A stretch of 60,195 bases of DNA, taken from assembly GCA_030532575.1 (NCBI GenBank), contig JAUNKV010000014.1:1-60195 (forward strand), given 5' to 3'. Below, piece by piece: positions 26,436-35,200 of the stretch; position 1 is the first letter of the stretch; every line of letters begins with the position of its first letter. Both the position numbers and the translations under genes were made by a program. Under the pieces are notes generated by a model. That model did no database searches. It saw nothing but the letters and a program-made list of their open reading frames with translations, and had not been told where the DNA came from. This DNA is from Propionibacteriaceae bacterium. GTDB lineage: Bacteria > Actinomycetota > Actinomycetes > Propionibacteriales > Propionibacteriaceae.

Positions 26436-28553
26436 GTGACGGCAGAGCAGGGATTCGGTTCCCCCTCGGACTTCTTCATGCGGCTCTGGCAGGTGGTGGA
26501 TGCCGACACCACCCTGGCCGGGCTCCATGCCGTGATGGTTCAGGTCCCGGGCCTCAGGTACGACCAGGAGCGGGCCGAAGCCCAGATCAGGGCCATCAAC
26601 GAGTTCTGGAACTGGTATCCGCTGTTCCTGCCGATCCGGCTCGCTGAGCTGTTCGACGAGGTGGTGGTGCCCCATGACGAGCAGTACCTCCAGGCCATGA
26701 TCGCGGGCCTGAGTGCGCGCAGCGTCCCGGGGATGCACCTGCTCTTCCTGCGGGAGGATGAGGAGTTCCGGGAAGAGCTGTTCTGGCGGCTCTTCGAGAT
26801 CGAGGGGACCCAGCTGGCCTGCTTGGCGAACCAGGACCGCCACCATCGCAAGGAGGACAGCTGGCAGGCGAGCGTGCTGCAGGCCGAACAGGAGGGGCTG
26901 CTGGATCGTCCCCGGCTGCTGCGCAGCTGCCTTGAAGCGCTCAACCGGGATTTCGCCGCGTTCCGGGCCGGATGGTTCCAGCGCCTCCACGACTCCTTGA
27001 AACCGACGGTTCAGGAACTGGCCGATAACCAGGAATTGCTGAACCGATGCCTGACCACCAGCGTCACGGCCACCGTCTCGATGGCCGTCAAACACCTGGC
27101 GGCACTTCACAGGGCCGATCTGCTGGAGCCTGCGGGTTTCCTGGCTGTTGCAGCGGGTGGGTTCTCCGGTGGGAAGGCCTCGGCGTTGGCTGTGCTGAGA
27201 ATGCTTCGTGAGTTGGCGGGTGCTGGCCATGAGGTGGTGGGGATCGTCGAGCAGGCCCTGGGGCATTCCCACGTGGATGTGCAGGAGGAGGCGGAGAAGC
27301 TGCTGCGTGAGTTGGGAGCGGGCGAGGTGGCAGCCCCTGCCGCTCCTCGCAACGATCCCACCTGTTCGCGCTCCCTCTTCGAGCCGCAGCTCATCGAGGC
27401 GGAGCCGATGACCCCGGTCACCGATGAGGACGCGGTGCTGCGGATATCGGCCCTGCTGGAGGCAGGGAGGGACTTCGAGGGAGACGCCATCGAGGCAGAG
27501 CTGTGTCTGGCCTGGCTGGCTGCTGCCCCCGAACCGGCGACGGTGCTGGCTGCGCTGCAGAAACGGGTCCAGCAGGTGCGGCACAGCATGGCCGAGGTCA
27601 TCATCTGGGCCTTCAAACCACACTTGCGGATCACCCGCCCCAGGGCCATCGCTGACTTCTCGGCCGGGGTGCCCGGGATGAGCGAGAAGCTGTGGGAGCG
27701 TCGGCTGGCGGAGGTGAAGAGGATTCTGGCGGGCAAGGAGCCGCGTCGGCCACTGCTGGCCACCCCCACCCACAGCGACGGCTCCATCTCGGGGGATGCG
27801 TTTCAGGCCCGGGTCGCAGAGACCATGCAGGCCCTCGGCCTCAAGGATGCGGCGGGGCTGTGGCAGCGGTGCCCGGACGACCTGACCCAGGCGTCGTTCC
27901 GGCTGACGGATGAGGACCGGGCTCGGGTCGCGGCTGAACTGGGGATGCAGCTTCCCGATCCCAGCCGCTCGGTGGTGGTGACATGGGTGCGTGAGGAGAG
28001 CGGGAGGAAGGCGAACGGGAAACCCGAGATGGTGTGGTGGAAACCGGCGGTGCACCCAACGGGCAGCGAGGTTCCGCGCCGCAGGGGACATGCGGACGAC
28101 TGCACGGCCTGGGATGTCGCGGTCTTCTCCCACCTCGACCCGGGTGGTGCCGCATACCTGGTCACCGATGGGCTTCCCCGGATGTACTGGGCGGTGCATG
28201 AGTCGTCGCATCGCCAGGCCGAGGCAATCCTGGACGTGCTGGAGAGTTACCGTGGCCAGTGGAGCGCCGAGGCGGCGCAGCTGCTGGCCCTGGGCCTGTC
28301 CTCGCTCCGGGCCGAGACCCGCGCCAGGGCCGCGGAGGTGCTGGCCTCGTGCGTCCCGGCGAGGCTACCGGTGGAGCTGGCCGCCGAGGGATTCGCCGCC
28401 TGTGTGGCGGGCTGCAAGGTGAACCGGTGGGTCTCGTCGCTGACCGATGCGGCGACGCTGAACCCCGGCATGGTCGCTGACCTGCTCACCGCCCTGCTGC
28501 CCAGGCTGGACCAAGGTCTGCGCGGCATCGGCGGGCTGCGGAAACTGCTCTGA
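26436..28553 (+). CDS. Large helical-repeat protein (DUF6493/MolR-like), copy 2, shortened C-terminus
   Basis: This 705-aa protein is a tandem paralogue of the preceding gene, 3 bp after its stop, starting at a GTG. The same landmarks appear in the same order: FWRLFEIEG/FWRVFEVEG, DSWQASVLQAEQEGLLDR, CLEALNRDF, TVSMAVKHLAAL, TPVTDEDAVLR, RPLLATPTHSDGSISGDAF, RCPDDLTQASFRL, and CVAGCKVNRWVSSLTDAATL. It stops at GLRGIGGLRKLL, where copy 1 continues another 45 residues or so (LLDEQLRLGHSCQDPALREW...), so the last helices are missing. The protein may still fold. The following gene is convergent, 4 bp away. Confidence 0.8.
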   Translation: MTAEQGFGSPSDFFMRLWQVVDADTTLAGLHAVMVQVPGLRYDQERAEAQIRAINEFWNWYPLFLPIRLAELFDEVVVPHDEQYLQAMIAGLSARSVPGMHLLFLREDEEFREELFWRLFEIEGTQLACLANQDRHHRKEDSWQASVLQAEQEGLLDRPRLLRSCLEALNRDFAAFRAGWFQRLHDSLKPTVQELADNQELLNRCLTTSVTATVSMAVKHLAALHRADLLEPAGFLAVAAGGFSGGKASALAVLRMLRELAGAGHEVVGIVEQALGHSHVDVQEEAEKLLRELGAGEVAAPAAPRNDPTCSRSLFEPQLIEAEPMTPVTDEDAVLRISALLEAGRDFEGDAIEAELCLAWLAAAPEPATVLAALQKRVQQVRHSMAEVIIWAFKPHLRITRPRAIADFSAGVPGMSEKLWERRLAEVKRILAGKEPRRPLLATPTHSDGSISGDAFQARVAETMQALGLKDAAGLWQRCPDDLTQASFRLTDEDRARVAAELGMQLPDPSRSVVVTWVREESGRKANGKPEMVWWKPAVHPTGSEVPRRRGHADDCTAWDVAVFSHLDPGGAAYLVTDGLPRMYWAVHESSHRQAEAILDVLESYRGQWSAEAAQLLALGLSSLRAETRARAAEVLASCVPARLPVELAAEGFAACVAGCKVNRWVSSLTDAATLNPGMVADLLTALLPRLDQGLRGIGGLRKLL

Positions 28554-28557
28554 ACCT

Positions 28558-29901
28558 TCACAACACCATCGAGGCGATCCAGCCCGCCGCCAGCAGCGGC
28601 AGGTTGAAGTGCAGGAAGGTGGGAATCACGGTGTCGCGGATGTGATCGTGCTGGCCGTCGGCACTCAGACCCGCCGTGGGGCCGAGCGTGGAGTCCGAGG
28701 CGGGGGAGCCCGCATCACCCAGGGCCCCGGCGGTGCCGATGAGCGCCACCGTCGCGAGCGGAGAGAAACCGAGCGCAGCGCTGAGCGGCACGTAGATCGT
28801 GGCGATGATCGGCAGGGTCGAGAACGACGAGCCGATCCCCATCGTCACGAGCAGCCCCACCAGCAGCATCGCCAGCGATGCGAGGGGCCTGTTGTCCCCG
28901 ACCAGGGCAGCGCTGCCCGCCACCAGCGACTCGATCCGCCCCGTCGCCTTCATCACCGAAGCGAAACCCTGGGCGGTGATCATGATGAAACCGATGAGGG
29001 CCATCATCCGCATCCCGGCGGTGAACACCTCGTCGGCCTCCACCACCTTCACCGCGCCGGTCGCCACGAAGATGAACAACCCGACCAGGGCGCCGACGAG
29101 CAGGGAATCGGCCTCGGAGCCACTGAGGGACAGCCACGTCTGCACCGCGAAGGAGACGACGATGGCCACCACCGCGATCCCCACCTTCAACCGGCTCACC
29201 TCGACCCGTGTGGTTTCATTGTCGTCCTCGGCGACGGCGTAGCCACGGGGACGGCGGTAGCTGACGAACAGGGCGATCAGCAGGCCTGCGACCATGCCGA
29301 GTGCAGGAATCCCCATCGCCGCCATGACATTGATCCCTAAGGTGTCCATCCCGGCCTTGGCGATGTTCCCCAGCAGGATGTCCTGCAGGAAGATTTTCCC
29401 GAAACCGAGCGGCAGGAACATGTAGGTGGTGACCAGTCCGAAGGTCAGGGCGCAGGCGACGGCGCGACGATCCAGCCGAAGCTGAGCCATGACCGCCAGC
29501 AGCGGCGGGATCAGCAGCGGGATGAATGCGATGTGCACCGGGATCAGGTTCTGGCTCAGCACCGCCATCATCGTGGCCCCGCCGATGATGCCCCACCTCA
29601 CCCAGAACGCGGCCCGGCCCCTGGCGTCCTTCCCGTGCAGCCGACGGATCAGGGAGTCGGCCAGCAGCTGCGGCAGCCCGGAGTGCGCCACCGCCATCGC
29701 GAAGGCCCCGAGCAGGGCATAGGACAGGGCGATCTTCGCGCCGTCGCCGAGCCCCGACTGGAACGCGACCATCGTCGCCTCCAGCCCGATCCCCGACAGC
29801 ATCCCACCGACGACGGCCCCGACGAACAGGGCCAGCACCACGTGCACACGGCACAGGGCGAGCCCCAGCATCACGACGACGGCGACGACAACCGGATTCA
29901 T
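28558..29901 (-). CDS. Na+/H+ antiporter-family (NhaC-like/YuiF-like) permease
   Basis: This 447-aa inner-membrane protein has about 11-12 transmembrane segments (MNPVVVAVVVMLGLALCRVHVVLALFVGAVVG and others) and no signal peptide cleavage. Conserved polar motifs inside membrane segments include SQNLIPVHIAFIPLLIPPLL and GIGSSFSTLPIIA, then GTAGALGDAGSPASDSTLGPT near the C-terminus. These fit the NhaC-type family with the Na_H_antiport_2 N-terminus, some members of which carry amino acids (for example B. subtilis YuiF). The substrate cannot be read from sequence. It is monocistronic, convergent with the helical-repeat gene and divergent from the SRP RNA. Confidence 0.75.
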   Translation of the reverse strand: MNPVVVAVVVMLGLALCRVHVVLALFVGAVVGGMLSGIGLEATMVAFQSGLGDGAKIALSYALLGAFAMAVAHSGLPQLLADSLIRRLHGKDARGRAAFWVRWGIIGGATMMAVLSQNLIPVHIAFIPLLIPPLLAVMAQLRLDRRAVACALTFGLVTTYMFLPLGFGKIFLQDILLGNIAKAGMDTLGINVMAAMGIPALGMVAGLLIALFVSYRRPRGYAVAEDDNETTRVEVSRLKVGIAVVAIVVSFAVQTWLSLSGSEADSLLVGALVGLFIFVATGAVKVVEADEVFTAGMRMMALIGFIMITAQGFASVMKATGRIESLVAGSAALVGDNRPLASLAMLLVGLLVTMGIGSSFSTLPIIATIYVPLSAALGFSPLATVALIGTAGALGDAGSPASDSTLGPTAGLSADGQHDHIRDTVIPTFLHFNLPLLAAGWIASMVL

Positions 29902-30002
29902 GACCCAACCTCCGAGACGACGACGGGGTGAGCCTACTCATCAAGACCCGGGCCGAACGGGCGTGGTCCATGCTGTGGTCGCAACCGTGTAGACTGTTCC
30001 CC

Positions 30003-30090
30003 GGTTCCTCGCGCGGCGGTATCTCGCCCAACTCCCCCAGGGCCGGAAGGCAGCAAGGGTAAGTGAGCTCTTCCGGGTGCGCGAGGGGCC
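30003..30090 (+). ncRNA. ffs: Bacterial small SRP RNA (4.5S type)
   Basis: The stem closes between 30003-30014 (GGTTCCTCGCGC) and 30079-30090 (GCGCGAGGGGCC) with two G-U pairs. The apex has the conserved SRP core GGCCGGAAGGCAGCA (30041-30055), with AAGTGAGCTCTTCCGGG as the descending side. A run of six T (30091-30096) follows as terminator. The RNA pairs with Ffh to target membrane proteins. Location just upstream of dnaX is the usual actinobacterial arrangement. Ends are approximate to a few bases. Confidence 0.92.
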
Positions 30091-30122
30091 TTTTTTCGTG
30101 CCATCTTTCCTGTCCCGCGCGG

Positions 30123-30196
30123 GCAGGAACCGCCGGTCCACGACGGTTCGCGGTCGCCTGGCGACGCGCCAGCGGTTTTCGTCGACGATTCGTGCT
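30123..30196 (-). repeat. Type B palindromic repeat, inverted copy
   Basis: Read on the minus strand, this is a diverged type B unit: GCACGAATCG, then GCTGGCGCGTCGCCAGGCGAC, ending GGCGGTTCCTGCC. It lies between the SRP RNA terminator and the dnaX start and would be in the dnaX leader or promoter. It is the only inverted, isolated copy in the window. Confidence 0.7.
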
Positions 30197-30251
30197 TGAG
30201 GGGCGAGGGCCGTGGGGCCAGCCCCACCGCGGACCCTCTAAGGTTGGAGGC

Positions 30252-32438
30252 GTGGAAGACGAGTACGACGGCCCCGAGGACGAGTACGCCCCCCTCGACG
30301 ACTGGAGTGAGGCCCCCACCTTCGAGCAGGAGGGTCCGGGGCTGTTCGACGAGCCTGCCTTCGAGCAGGACGGCCCGGGCCTGTTCGACGAGCCCGACGA
30401 CGTACCTGCGGCCGCGGCCCCGACCTCCGCAGTGGCTGAGCCCACGGCGTCGAAGGGGACCGCGACGGAGCAGGCTGCCCCCGCTGCTCCCGCCGCCCTG
30501 GCCCTGTACCGGCGCTACCGACCGGACTCCTTCGCGGAGGTGATCGGGCAGGAACACGTCACCGTCCCCCTGATGCGGGCGCTGGACAACAACCGCGTCA
30601 ACCACGCCTACCTGTTCTCCGGGCCGCGCGGCTGCGGCAAGACCACCTCGGCCCGCATCCTGGCCCGCTGTCTCAACTGCGAGCAGGGCCCCACCTCCAC
30701 CCCCTGCGGGGTGTGCCGCTCCTGCACCGACCTGGCGCGCGGCGGCCCCGGCAGCATCGACGTGATCGAGATCGACGCGGCCAGCCACGGCGGCGTCGAT
30801 GACGCCCGCGACCTGCGCGAACGCGCCTTCTTCGCCCCCGTCCACAGCCGCTACAAGATCTACATCATCGACGAGGCCCACATGGTCACCCAGCAGGGCT
30901 TCAACGCGCTGCTGAAGCTGGTGGAGGAGCCGCCGCCGCACGTGAAGTTCGTCTTCGCCACCACGGAGCCGGAGAAGGTCATCGGCACCATCCGCTCCCG
31001 CACCCACCACTACCCGTTCCGGCTGGTCCCGCCGCGCCTGCTGGGCGACTACCTGGCCGAGATCTGCACCCAGGAGGGTGTGGCGGTGGACCCGTCGGCC
31101 CTGCCCCTGGTGGTGCGGGCCGGGGGCGGCTCGGTGCGTGACTCGCTGTCGATCCTCGACCAGCTGCTCGGCGGGGCCGCCACCGAGGGGGTCTCCCACG
31201 ACCAGGCTGCCGCGCTGCTCGGCTTCACCCCGGACGCCCTGCTCGACGAGATCGTCGATGCCTTCGCGGCCGGCGACGGCGCGGGCGTGTTCCGCTCCAT
31301 CGACAAGGTGATCGAGGTGGGGCAGGACCCCCGACGCTTCGCCGAGGACCTGCTGCGTCGGCTGCGTGACCTGGTGATCCTGGCCGCCGTCCCGCAGGCC
31401 GCCGAGACCGGGATGCTGGAGGTCCCAGCCGATCAGGCCCAGCGCCTGGCCACCCAGGTGGCGGGCATGGGAGCCGGGGAGCTGACCCGCGCCGCCGAGG
31501 TGATCGCGACGGGACTCACCCAGATGCGCGGCACCACCGCCCCCCGGCTGCACCTGGAGCTGATGTGTGCCCGCGTGCTGCTGCCCGCTGCCGATGCGGA
31601 TGAGCGCGGCCTCCACGCCCGCATGGACCGGCTGGAACGGCGCGTCGGGATGCTGGGGGAGGCCCCAGCCCCGGAAGCGTCACGGCCAGACCCGCAACCA
31701 CCAGCCCCACAGCCACCAGCGCCCGCCCCGCAACCGCAGGCACCAGCACAGCCTGCGATGCCCCCGGCTGTGTCGCCTGCCGCGCCGTCGCAACCTGCAC
31801 AGCAGGCACCGGCACCGACGACGGGCGCGCGCCAGCAGCGTCGCCCCGCCGGAGCGCCGCCTGGCAGCATGACGCCCCCGCCTGTGTCGCAGCCCGCGCC
31901 GTCGCAGCCGGCCCAGGCCCCCGCCCAGCCTCAGCCGGATCGGCCGCTCACCACCGCCGAGTTGCGGCAGCTGTGGCCGAACATCCTGGAGGAGGTGAAG
32001 CGTCGTCGACGCTTCGCCCACATCATGCTCTCCCGGCACGCCCAGGTGCTGGACGTCTCGGACGGGCAGCTGCTGCTCGGCTTCTCCGATGCCGGGGCCA
32101 GGGAGAACTTCACCTCGTCGGGGGTGAGTGACCTGCTGGTGGAGACCGTGATCCAGGTGATCGGGGTCAAGCTCCGGGTGCAGGCCGTCATGGGTGGTCA
32201 GGAGCCGGTGCGCTCCGCCCCGCAGCCGCCCCCACCCCCCGCGCCTGCGCCCAGCCCCAGCCCGCCGGAGCCTGCACCGCCCGTGCCCCGGCCGCAGCCC
32301 CAACCGAGCCCGCCCCCACCCAGGGATGTGGAGCCGGAGGTGGCCGAGGACGACCAGGACCTGGAGGACCCCGACACGCTCGCCACCCGGCTGCTCACCA
32401 CGGAACTCGGCGCCGAGCTGATCCCAGATCCCGAATGA
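30252..32438 (+). CDS. dnaX: DNA polymerase III subunit gamma/tau
   Basis: This 728-aa AAA+ clamp-loader subunit has its core at about residues 86-310: LYRRYRPDSFAEVIGQEHV, Walker A GPRGCGKTTSARIL, the four-Cys zinc module CLNCEQ...CGVCRSC, Walker B IIDEAHM, and the sensor region TTEPEKV. A Pro/Ala-rich linker follows (about 475-560), then a tau-like domain and a second Pro-rich tail. The N-terminus is unusual: about 85 acidic residues precede the core and contain a perfect-register duplication FEQ(E/D)GPGLFDEP. The GTG at 30252 is the only sensible start for this extension, but GGAGG is just 1 bp away, so the true start is uncertain. It heads the block with ybaB and recR. Confidence 0.93.
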   Translation: MEDEYDGPEDEYAPLDDWSEAPTFEQEGPGLFDEPAFEQDGPGLFDEPDDVPAAAAPTSAVAEPTASKGTATEQAAPAAPAALALYRRYRPDSFAEVIGQEHVTVPLMRALDNNRVNHAYLFSGPRGCGKTTSARILARCLNCEQGPTSTPCGVCRSCTDLARGGPGSIDVIEIDAASHGGVDDARDLRERAFFAPVHSRYKIYIIDEAHMVTQQGFNALLKLVEEPPPHVKFVFATTEPEKVIGTIRSRTHHYPFRLVPPRLLGDYLAEICTQEGVAVDPSALPLVVRAGGGSVRDSLSILDQLLGGAATEGVSHDQAAALLGFTPDALLDEIVDAFAAGDGAGVFRSIDKVIEVGQDPRRFAEDLLRRLRDLVILAAVPQAAETGMLEVPADQAQRLATQVAGMGAGELTRAAEVIATGLTQMRGTTAPRLHLELMCARVLLPAADADERGLHARMDRLERRVGMLGEAPAPEASRPDPQPPAPQPPAPAPQPQAPAQPAMPPAVSPAAPSQPAQQAPAPTTGARQQRRPAGAPPGSMTPPPVSQPAPSQPAQAPAQPQPDRPLTTAELRQLWPNILEEVKRRRRFAHIMLSRHAQVLDVSDGQLLLGFSDAGARENFTSSGVSDLLVETVIQVIGVKLRVQAVMGGQEPVRSAPQPPPPPAPAPSPSPPEPAPPVPRPQPQPSPPPPRDVEPEVAEDDQDLEDPDTLATRLLTTELGAELIPDPE
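30321..30398 (+). repeat. 39-bp tandem duplication inside dnaX
   Basis: Two in-frame 39-bp units (30321-30359 and 30360-30398) encode FEQEGPGLFDEPA and FEQDGPGLFDEPD. They differ mainly at third codon positions, so the duplication is under coding constraint and supports translation of the N-terminal extension. Confidence 0.8.
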
Positions 32439-32492
32439 TGTCAGGGTTGGCTCCTATGCTTGGTGGGGTGAACGACGTGAAGGAGTCGAGAG

Positions 32493-32798
32493 ATGTTTGA
32501 GGGCATGGACATGAATGCGCTGCTGACCCAGGCCCAGCAGATGCAGGAGCAGATGCTGGCTGCCCGTGACAGCCTCGCGCACCAGGAGTTCGAGGCCAGC
32601 TCCGGCGGGGAGCTGGTGAAGGTCAAGGTCAACGGCCTGGGTGACCTGGTCGATGTGGCGATCTCGCCCGAGGCGTGGGACCCGGAGGACACCGACTCGC
32701 TGGGGGCCCTGATCGTCGCCGCCTACCGCACCGCCCGCGAGGAGGCCGAGAAGGCTGCCTCCGCCGCGGCCCCGCAGATTCCCGGGATGGGGTTCTGA
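32493..32798 (+). CDS. YbaB/EbfC nucleoid-associated protein
   Basis: This 101-aa DNA-binding protein of the YbaB/EbfC family forms a dimer. It opens with the amphipathic helix [27 protein letters not shown], then the beta core [20 protein letters not shown], the conserved [21 protein letters not shown] helix, and a Pro/Gly tail ending IPGMGF. Position between dnaX and recR is the classic arrangement and fixes the assignment. GGAG lies upstream of the ATG at 32493. One base separates its stop from the recR start codon, so the two are coupled. Confidence 0.94.
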   Translation: MFEGMDMNALLTQAQQMQEQMLAARDSLAHQEFEASSGGELVKVKVNGLGDLVDVAISPEAWDPEDTDSLGALIVAAYRTAREEAEKAASAAAPQIPGMGF

Positions 32799-32799
32799 G

Positions 32800-33573
32800 T
32801 TGTACGAAGGCCCCATCCAGGACCTCATCGACGAGCTGAACCGCCTGCCCGGCGTCGGGCCGCGCGGGGCACAGCGCATCGCCTTCCACCTGTTGGATGC
32901 CCCCGAGGAGGAGGTGTTCCAGCTGGCCGAGGTGCTACGTCGCGTCAAGCAGGAGGCCAACTTCTGCGAGGTCTGCTTCAACATCACCCAGGAGCCCCGC
33001 TGCCGCATCTGCCGGGACCCGCGCCGGGACCCGTCGGTGCTGTGTGTGGTGGGGGAGTCCAAGGACGTCATCGCGATTGAGCGCACCGGCGAGTTCCGGG
33101 GCCGGTACCACGTGCTCGGCGGGACCATCTCGCCGATGGATGGCCGCGGTCCCGGTGATCTGCACACCCGGGAGCTGTTCCAGCGGCTCGCCGACGGGGT
33201 GGTCACCGAGGTGATCCTCGCCACCGATCCCAACACCAATGGTGAGGCCACCGCCTCCTATCTCAGCCGGATGCTGCGTGACTTCGGGGTGGTCGTCACC
33301 CGCCCGGCTTCGGGGCTGCCGGTGGGCGGCGACCTGGAGTACGCCGACCAGGTGACCCTGGGCCGGGCCTTCGAGGGTCGACGCTCCATGTTCGAGGAAC
33401 CCCCGGCCCCGCCGACCCCCGTCGAGGAGCCTGAGGAGCCGACGCCCGTCGAGGCGCCAACCCCGGCCGCGCCTGTGCTGCAGTACGACCCCTACGAATC
33501 CGAGGCCTTCGAACTCTCCCTCGAATCAGCGTCGGAACCAGCCCCGGCAGCCTTCGCCTCGGTCATCCGCTGA
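32800..33573 (+). CDS. recR: Recombination mediator RecR with C-terminal extension
   Basis: RecR loads RecA at gaps with RecO and RecF. It starts at a TTG (32800), one base after the ybaB stop, giving [20 protein letters not shown]. The helix-hairpin-helix ([13 protein letters not shown], residues 20-32), the C4 zinc finger (Cys56, 59, 68, 71), the Toprim domain ([15 protein letters not shown]...) and the Walker-like C-terminal segment [30 protein letters not shown] are complete at about residue 200, the usual family length. A further 57 residues rich in Pro, Glu and Ala ([20 protein letters not shown]) follow, then [10 protein letters not shown]. The tail is in the same codon style as the rest, so it appears genuine. 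No known partner is implied. Confidence 0.95.
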   Translation: MYEGPIQDLIDELNRLPGVGPRGAQRIAFHLLDAPEEEVFQLAEVLRRVKQEANFCEVCFNITQEPRCRICRDPRRDPSVLCVVGESKDVIAIERTGEFRGRYHVLGGTISPMDGRGPGDLHTRELFQRLADGVVTEVILATDPNTNGEATASYLSRMLRDFGVVVTRPASGLPVGGDLEYADQVTLGRAFEGRRSMFEEPPAPPTPVEEPEEPTPVEAPTPAAPVLQYDPYESEAFELSLESASEPAPAAFASVIR

Positions 33574-33624
33574 AACCGCTGTTCACGCCAAGGCCATCTG
33601 CGGTCTGAGCGACGAGACTTCCTC

Positions 33625-35200
33625 TCCCACTCCGCTGGTCGAGCTTCAGCGCCTCAGCGCCCGACAGTCGAGATCTCTCTTCCTTCCGCTGGTCGAGCCG
33701 AGGGCGCCCGGCGCCCGACAGTCGAGACCTCTGGCATCCGGTGCTGGGACTTGAACCGAGCGGGGATGGTCGGGGCTCAAGTCCCTGCGGAAGGTTGCGG
33801 GGTCTCGACACGGGATTCCCTCGCTTCGCATCGGGATTCCCGGCTCGACCAGCGGAAAGAAGGCCCCCTGGCCTCGCCCTCGTGTGCACGAATCGCTGGG
33901 GAAAGTCGTTGGCGCGTCACCAGGCGACGGTGAACCGTTCCCGCTCGGCGGTTCGTGCTGGGAAGGGACTGTTCAACACAAGTCCCAGCGAACCGTCGCG
34001 GGGTCTCGAGCTGGGATTCCCTCGCTTCGCATCGGGATTCCCGGCTCGACCAGCGGAGAAATAGTCCCCGGCTCGACCAGCGGGAAAGTGGTCTGGCTCG
34101 ACCAGCGGAGAACAGGCCCGCTGGTTCCTGCCGGGAGCATCCAGCGTCTGATGGTCGAGATTTCTCTTTGTCCGCTGGTCGAGCCGAGGGTGCCCGGCGC
34201 CCGACAGTCGAGACCCCTGGCATCCGGTGCTGGGTCTCGAGCTGAGCGGGGGTGGTCTGGGCCTGAGTCCCTGCGGAAGGTTGCGGGGTCTCGACTCGGC
34301 CTGCTCGCTTCGCATCGCAGTCCGGCTCGACCAGCGGAAAGAAGGTGCCCCTGGCCTCGCCCTCGTGTGCACGAATCGCTGGTGAAAGTTGTTGGCGCGT
34401 CGCCAGGCGACGGTGAACCGTTCCCGCTCGGCGGTTCGTGCTGGGGGTGGTGTGGGAGGTGGGGGTGTGCACGAATCGCTGGTGAAAGTCGTTGGCGCGT
34501 CGCCAGGCGACGGTGAACCGTTCCCGCTCGGCGGTTCGTGCTGGGAAGGGACTGTTCAACACAAGTCCCAGCGAACCGTCGCGGGGTCTCGAGCTGGGAT
34601 TCCCTCGCTTCGCATCGGGATTCCCGGCTCGACCAGCGGAGAACAGGTCCGCTGGTCATGCCGGGAGCATCCAGCGTCTGATGGTCGAGATTTCTCTTTG
34701 TCCGCTGGTCGAGCCGAGGGTGCCCGGCGCCCGACAGTCGAGACCCCTGGCATCCGGTGCTGGGTCTCGAGCTGAGCGGGGGTGGTCTGGGCCTGAGTCC
34801 CTGCGCAAGGTCGCCGGGTCTCGACACGGCCTGCTCGCTTCGCATCGCAGTCCGGCTCGACCAGCGGAAAGAAGGCGCCCCTGGCCCCGCCCTCGTGAGC
34901 ACGAATCGCTGGCGAAAAGCGTTGGCGCGTCGCCAGTCGACGTCGAACCGTCTCCGCTCGGCGGTTCCTGCTGGGGATGGTTCGGGGAGGTGGGGGTGTG
35001 CACGAATCGCTGGTGAAAGTCGTTGGCGCGTCACCAGGCGACGGCGAACCGTCGGTCTTCGGCGGTTCCTGCTCGAAGAGGGCGAGCGGGGGTAGGGTCC
35101 CAGCGAACCGTCACGGGGTCTCGACACGGGATTCCCGCGCTCCGCATCGGGATTCCCGGCTCGACCAGCGGAGAAAGGGTCTCCGCTGGTCGAGCCGAGG
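33625..35200 (+). repeat. Mixed type A and type B repeat array (gene-free)
   Basis: No gene is seen in these 1.6 kb. Type A units with both 14-bp ends occur at about 33686-33855 (170 bp), 34172-34337 and 34702-34867 (166 bp each). Solo right ends, GGGATTCCC...GGCTCGACCAGCGG, occur near 34002-34055, 34587-34640 and 35114-35170. Type B units lie between them at about 33885-33960, 34368-34443, 34469-34543, 34899-34973 and 35000-35072. The A-B alternation suggests amplification of a composite unit of about 530 bp: 34150-34443 and 34680-34973 match almost base for base in order. Open frames up to 384 codons here are artefacts. Confidence 0.85.

Noticed and set aside
31660-32300. Programmed frameshift making a short gamma form of DnaX
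   Set aside because: No A-rich slippery run with a following stem and stop is visible; the Pro-rich segment reads through.
33973-35127. Long open frame (384 codons, minus strand) through the repeat array
   Set aside because: It consists of repeat units with hairpins, no domain and no ribosome site; the same peptide pieces recur in each array in several frames.
33625-35200. CRISPR-like alternation of repeats
   Set aside because: Units are 73-170 bp, spacers are not unique or uniform, and no cas gene is present.
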